IMG/VR virus record: IMGVR_UViG_3300017971_000159 | Location: 1 to 36,290 of that record | DNA: 36,290 nucleotides | From: a virus | Direction: 5' to 3' (one strand) | In this document: positions 35,159-36,290 of the stretch, piece after piece | Position numbering within the stretch: position 1 is the first letter of the stretch | Layout: each line of letters begins with the position of its first letter | Notes under the pieces: model-generated | The model's input: only the letters and a program-made list of their open reading frames with translations | Databases searched by the model: none | What the model was told of the DNA's origin: nothing | Program-made: the position numbers and the translations under genes

Positions 35159-36290
35159 GTGGGCGATTCCGCTGCTAAGTCCATCCAGATACAAAGGGGC
35201 GCATGGTGGGCGCGGCTCTGGAAAATCCCACATGTTCGCTGAGATGCTCATTGAAGAGCACATAGCCGACCAAGATCAAAGCAGCGTTTGTGTCCGAGAG
35301 ATTCAGAAATCGCTCAGTCAGTCAGTCAAAAAGCTGCTTGAGATCAAGATTGAGCAGATGAATGCCGGTGGGTATTTTGAGATCCAAGATTCCGTCATCA
35401 AGTCAAAGCGCGGGAACGGGCGAATCATCTTCCAAGGCATGCAGAACCACACAGCCGACACAATCAAATCACTTGAGGGGTACGATAGGGCATGGGTTGA
35501 AGAGGCTCAGAGCCTTAGCCAGCGCAGCCTAGACCTATTGCGACCAACCATCAGAAAGCCAGGGTCAGAGCTTTGGTTCACATGGAATCCGCTCAACAAC
35601 TCAGACCCTATTGATGTGTTACTGAGGGGCAAAACACCGCCCAAGGATGCCACTGTGGTTGAGGTGAATTACACTGATAATCCATGGTTCCCCGATGTGT
35701 TGCGCGATGAAATGGAGTACGACAAGCGGCGCGATCCAGACAAATATGCCCATGTGTGGCTGGGCCAATATGCAAGAAACAGTGAAACCAGGGTGTTTAG
35801 GAATTGGCGCATTGAAGAGTTCGAGACACCAGATAGCGCCATCCATAGGCTTGGGGCTGATTGGGGTTTCTCTGTAGACCCGACAACACTGATCAGGTGC
35901 CACATAGTCGGCAGGACGCTCTATGTTGACTATGAGGCGTACATGGTCGGCTGTGAGATTATGGACACCCCAGACCTATTTATGACAGTTCCAGAGGCTG
36001 AGAAGTGGCCGATTACCGCTGATAACGCAAGACCGGAAACCATCAGCCACATGCGCAAAAACGGGTTCCCCAAGATAATGCCAGCCGTTAAGGGGCCGAA
36101 ATCCCTGGAGGACGGGGTGGAGTGGCTGAAAACCTTTGATATTGTAGTTCATCCGCGATGCGTCCATACTATTGACGAATTGACGATGTATAGCTACAAG
36201 ACAGATCCAATGACACAGAAGGTGCTTCCTGTTCTTGAGGACAAGAAGAACCACGTCATTGATGCGTTGAGATACGCATGCGAAGGAGCA
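35130..36290 (+). CDS. Terminase large subunit, N-terminal part (continues at 1)
   Basis: A 407-aa ATPase-nuclease when joined to 1-186. No ATG lies before the Walker A motif; the frame opens after a TAG at 35118-35120, and TTG at 35130 is the best start. Residues 26-33 GGRGSGKS are Walker A, RAWVEEA (120-126) Walker B, and ADWGFSVDPTT with D244, then D298 (TADNARPE) and D378 are the nuclease ligands. Terminase_3/PBSX-like family as in P22-type headful packaging. The window ends inside it. Confidence 0.9.
   Translation, partial: MSVLSLPTPEWAIPLLSPSRYKGAHGGRGSGKSHMFAEMLIEEHIADQDQSSVCVREIQKSLSQSVKKLLEIKIEQMNAGGYFEIQDSVIKSKRGNGRIIFQGMQNHTADTIKSLEGYDRAWVEEAQSLSQRSLDLLRPTIRKPGSELWFTWNPLNNSDPIDVLLRGKTPPKDATVVEVNYTDNPWFPDVLRDEMEYDKRRDPDKYAHVWLGQYARNSETRVFRNWRIEEFETPDSAIHRLGADWGFSVDPTTLIRCHIVGRTLYVDYEAYMVGCEIMDTPDLFMTVPEAEKWPITADNARPETISHMRKNGFPKIMPAVKGPKSLEDGVEWLKTFDIVVHPRCVHTIDELTMYSYKTDPMTQKVLPVLEDKKNHVIDALRYACEGA
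36168..36290 (+). repeat. Terminal copy of bases 1-123 (circularity overlap)
   Basis: The last 123 bases are identical to the first 123 and lie in the middle of the terL reading frame. This is the overlap expected at the ends of a circular contig, not a biological terminal repeat. The unit genome is about 36,167 bp. Confidence 0.95.

Overview
This window is one complete circular genome of a tailed phage. Bases 1-123 recur exactly at 36168-36290, inside the gene for the large terminase. This makes it a closed contig of about 36,167 bp that was cut open within terL. The architecture is that of a P22-like podovirus: terS, terL, P22-type portal, scaffold, P22-family coat, gp4- and gp10-like tail accessory factors, three DNA-ejection proteins, and a tailspike with a P22-type head-binding domain. 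No tyrosine or serine recombinase and no CI-type repressor is visible, so I read it as probably virulent. The host is probably a gammaproteobacterium, inferred from the P22-type virion, sigma70-like promoters and integron cassettes.

Layout: (1) 1-18009 virion genes, rightward, including a cupin-SET fusion protein among the tail genes. (2) 18009-19970 lysis and small membrane genes: an M15 endolysin, a 3-TM holin and others. (3) 20041-24335, leftward, recombination and early genes: an SSB-like protein, an MT-A70 methylase, an ORF next to a RecE-like nuclease, an HNH-AP2 endonuclease and small ORFs. (4) 24456-27408, rightward replication: a YdaS/Cro-like regulator, an initiator carrying an internal HNH domain, and a helicase-loader-like protein. 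(5) 27405-31319 a gene-cassette region. (6) 31335-34317 a string of small accessory genes. (7) 34308-34659 two tRNAs around a structured spacer. (8) 34670 to the end, promoter, terS and terL.

The most unusual content is region 5. Between 27432 and 29242 small genes alternate with six sites that look like integron attC recombination sites. Each site has an R'' box (xxxTAAC or xxCTAAC) and an R' box (GTTxxxx) around an imperfect palindrome, and the stop codon of the preceding gene lies in or next to R'' in five of six. The decisive sign is the pairing rule for circular cassettes: the GTT-box that opens each cassette is the exact reverse complement of the box that closes it. This holds for six of six consecutive units (GTTAGGG/CCCTAAC, GTTAGGT/ACCTAAC, GTTATCT/AGATAAC, GTTATGC/GCATAAC twice, GTTATGA/TCATAAC). 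The array starts exactly at the -10 box of a phage promoter, so it has an expression signal but no integrase. It resembles a phage-borne CALIN (attC cluster lacking an integron integrase). Two more attC-like sites bracket the MT-A70 methylase on the minus strand, and a solitary one lies at 31278.

Three promoters share a distinctive TTATA(C/G)TTTTGCTAA core. They precede a small leftward gene, the leftward 251-aa gene and the cassette array, which suggests co-regulation of early and accessory functions.
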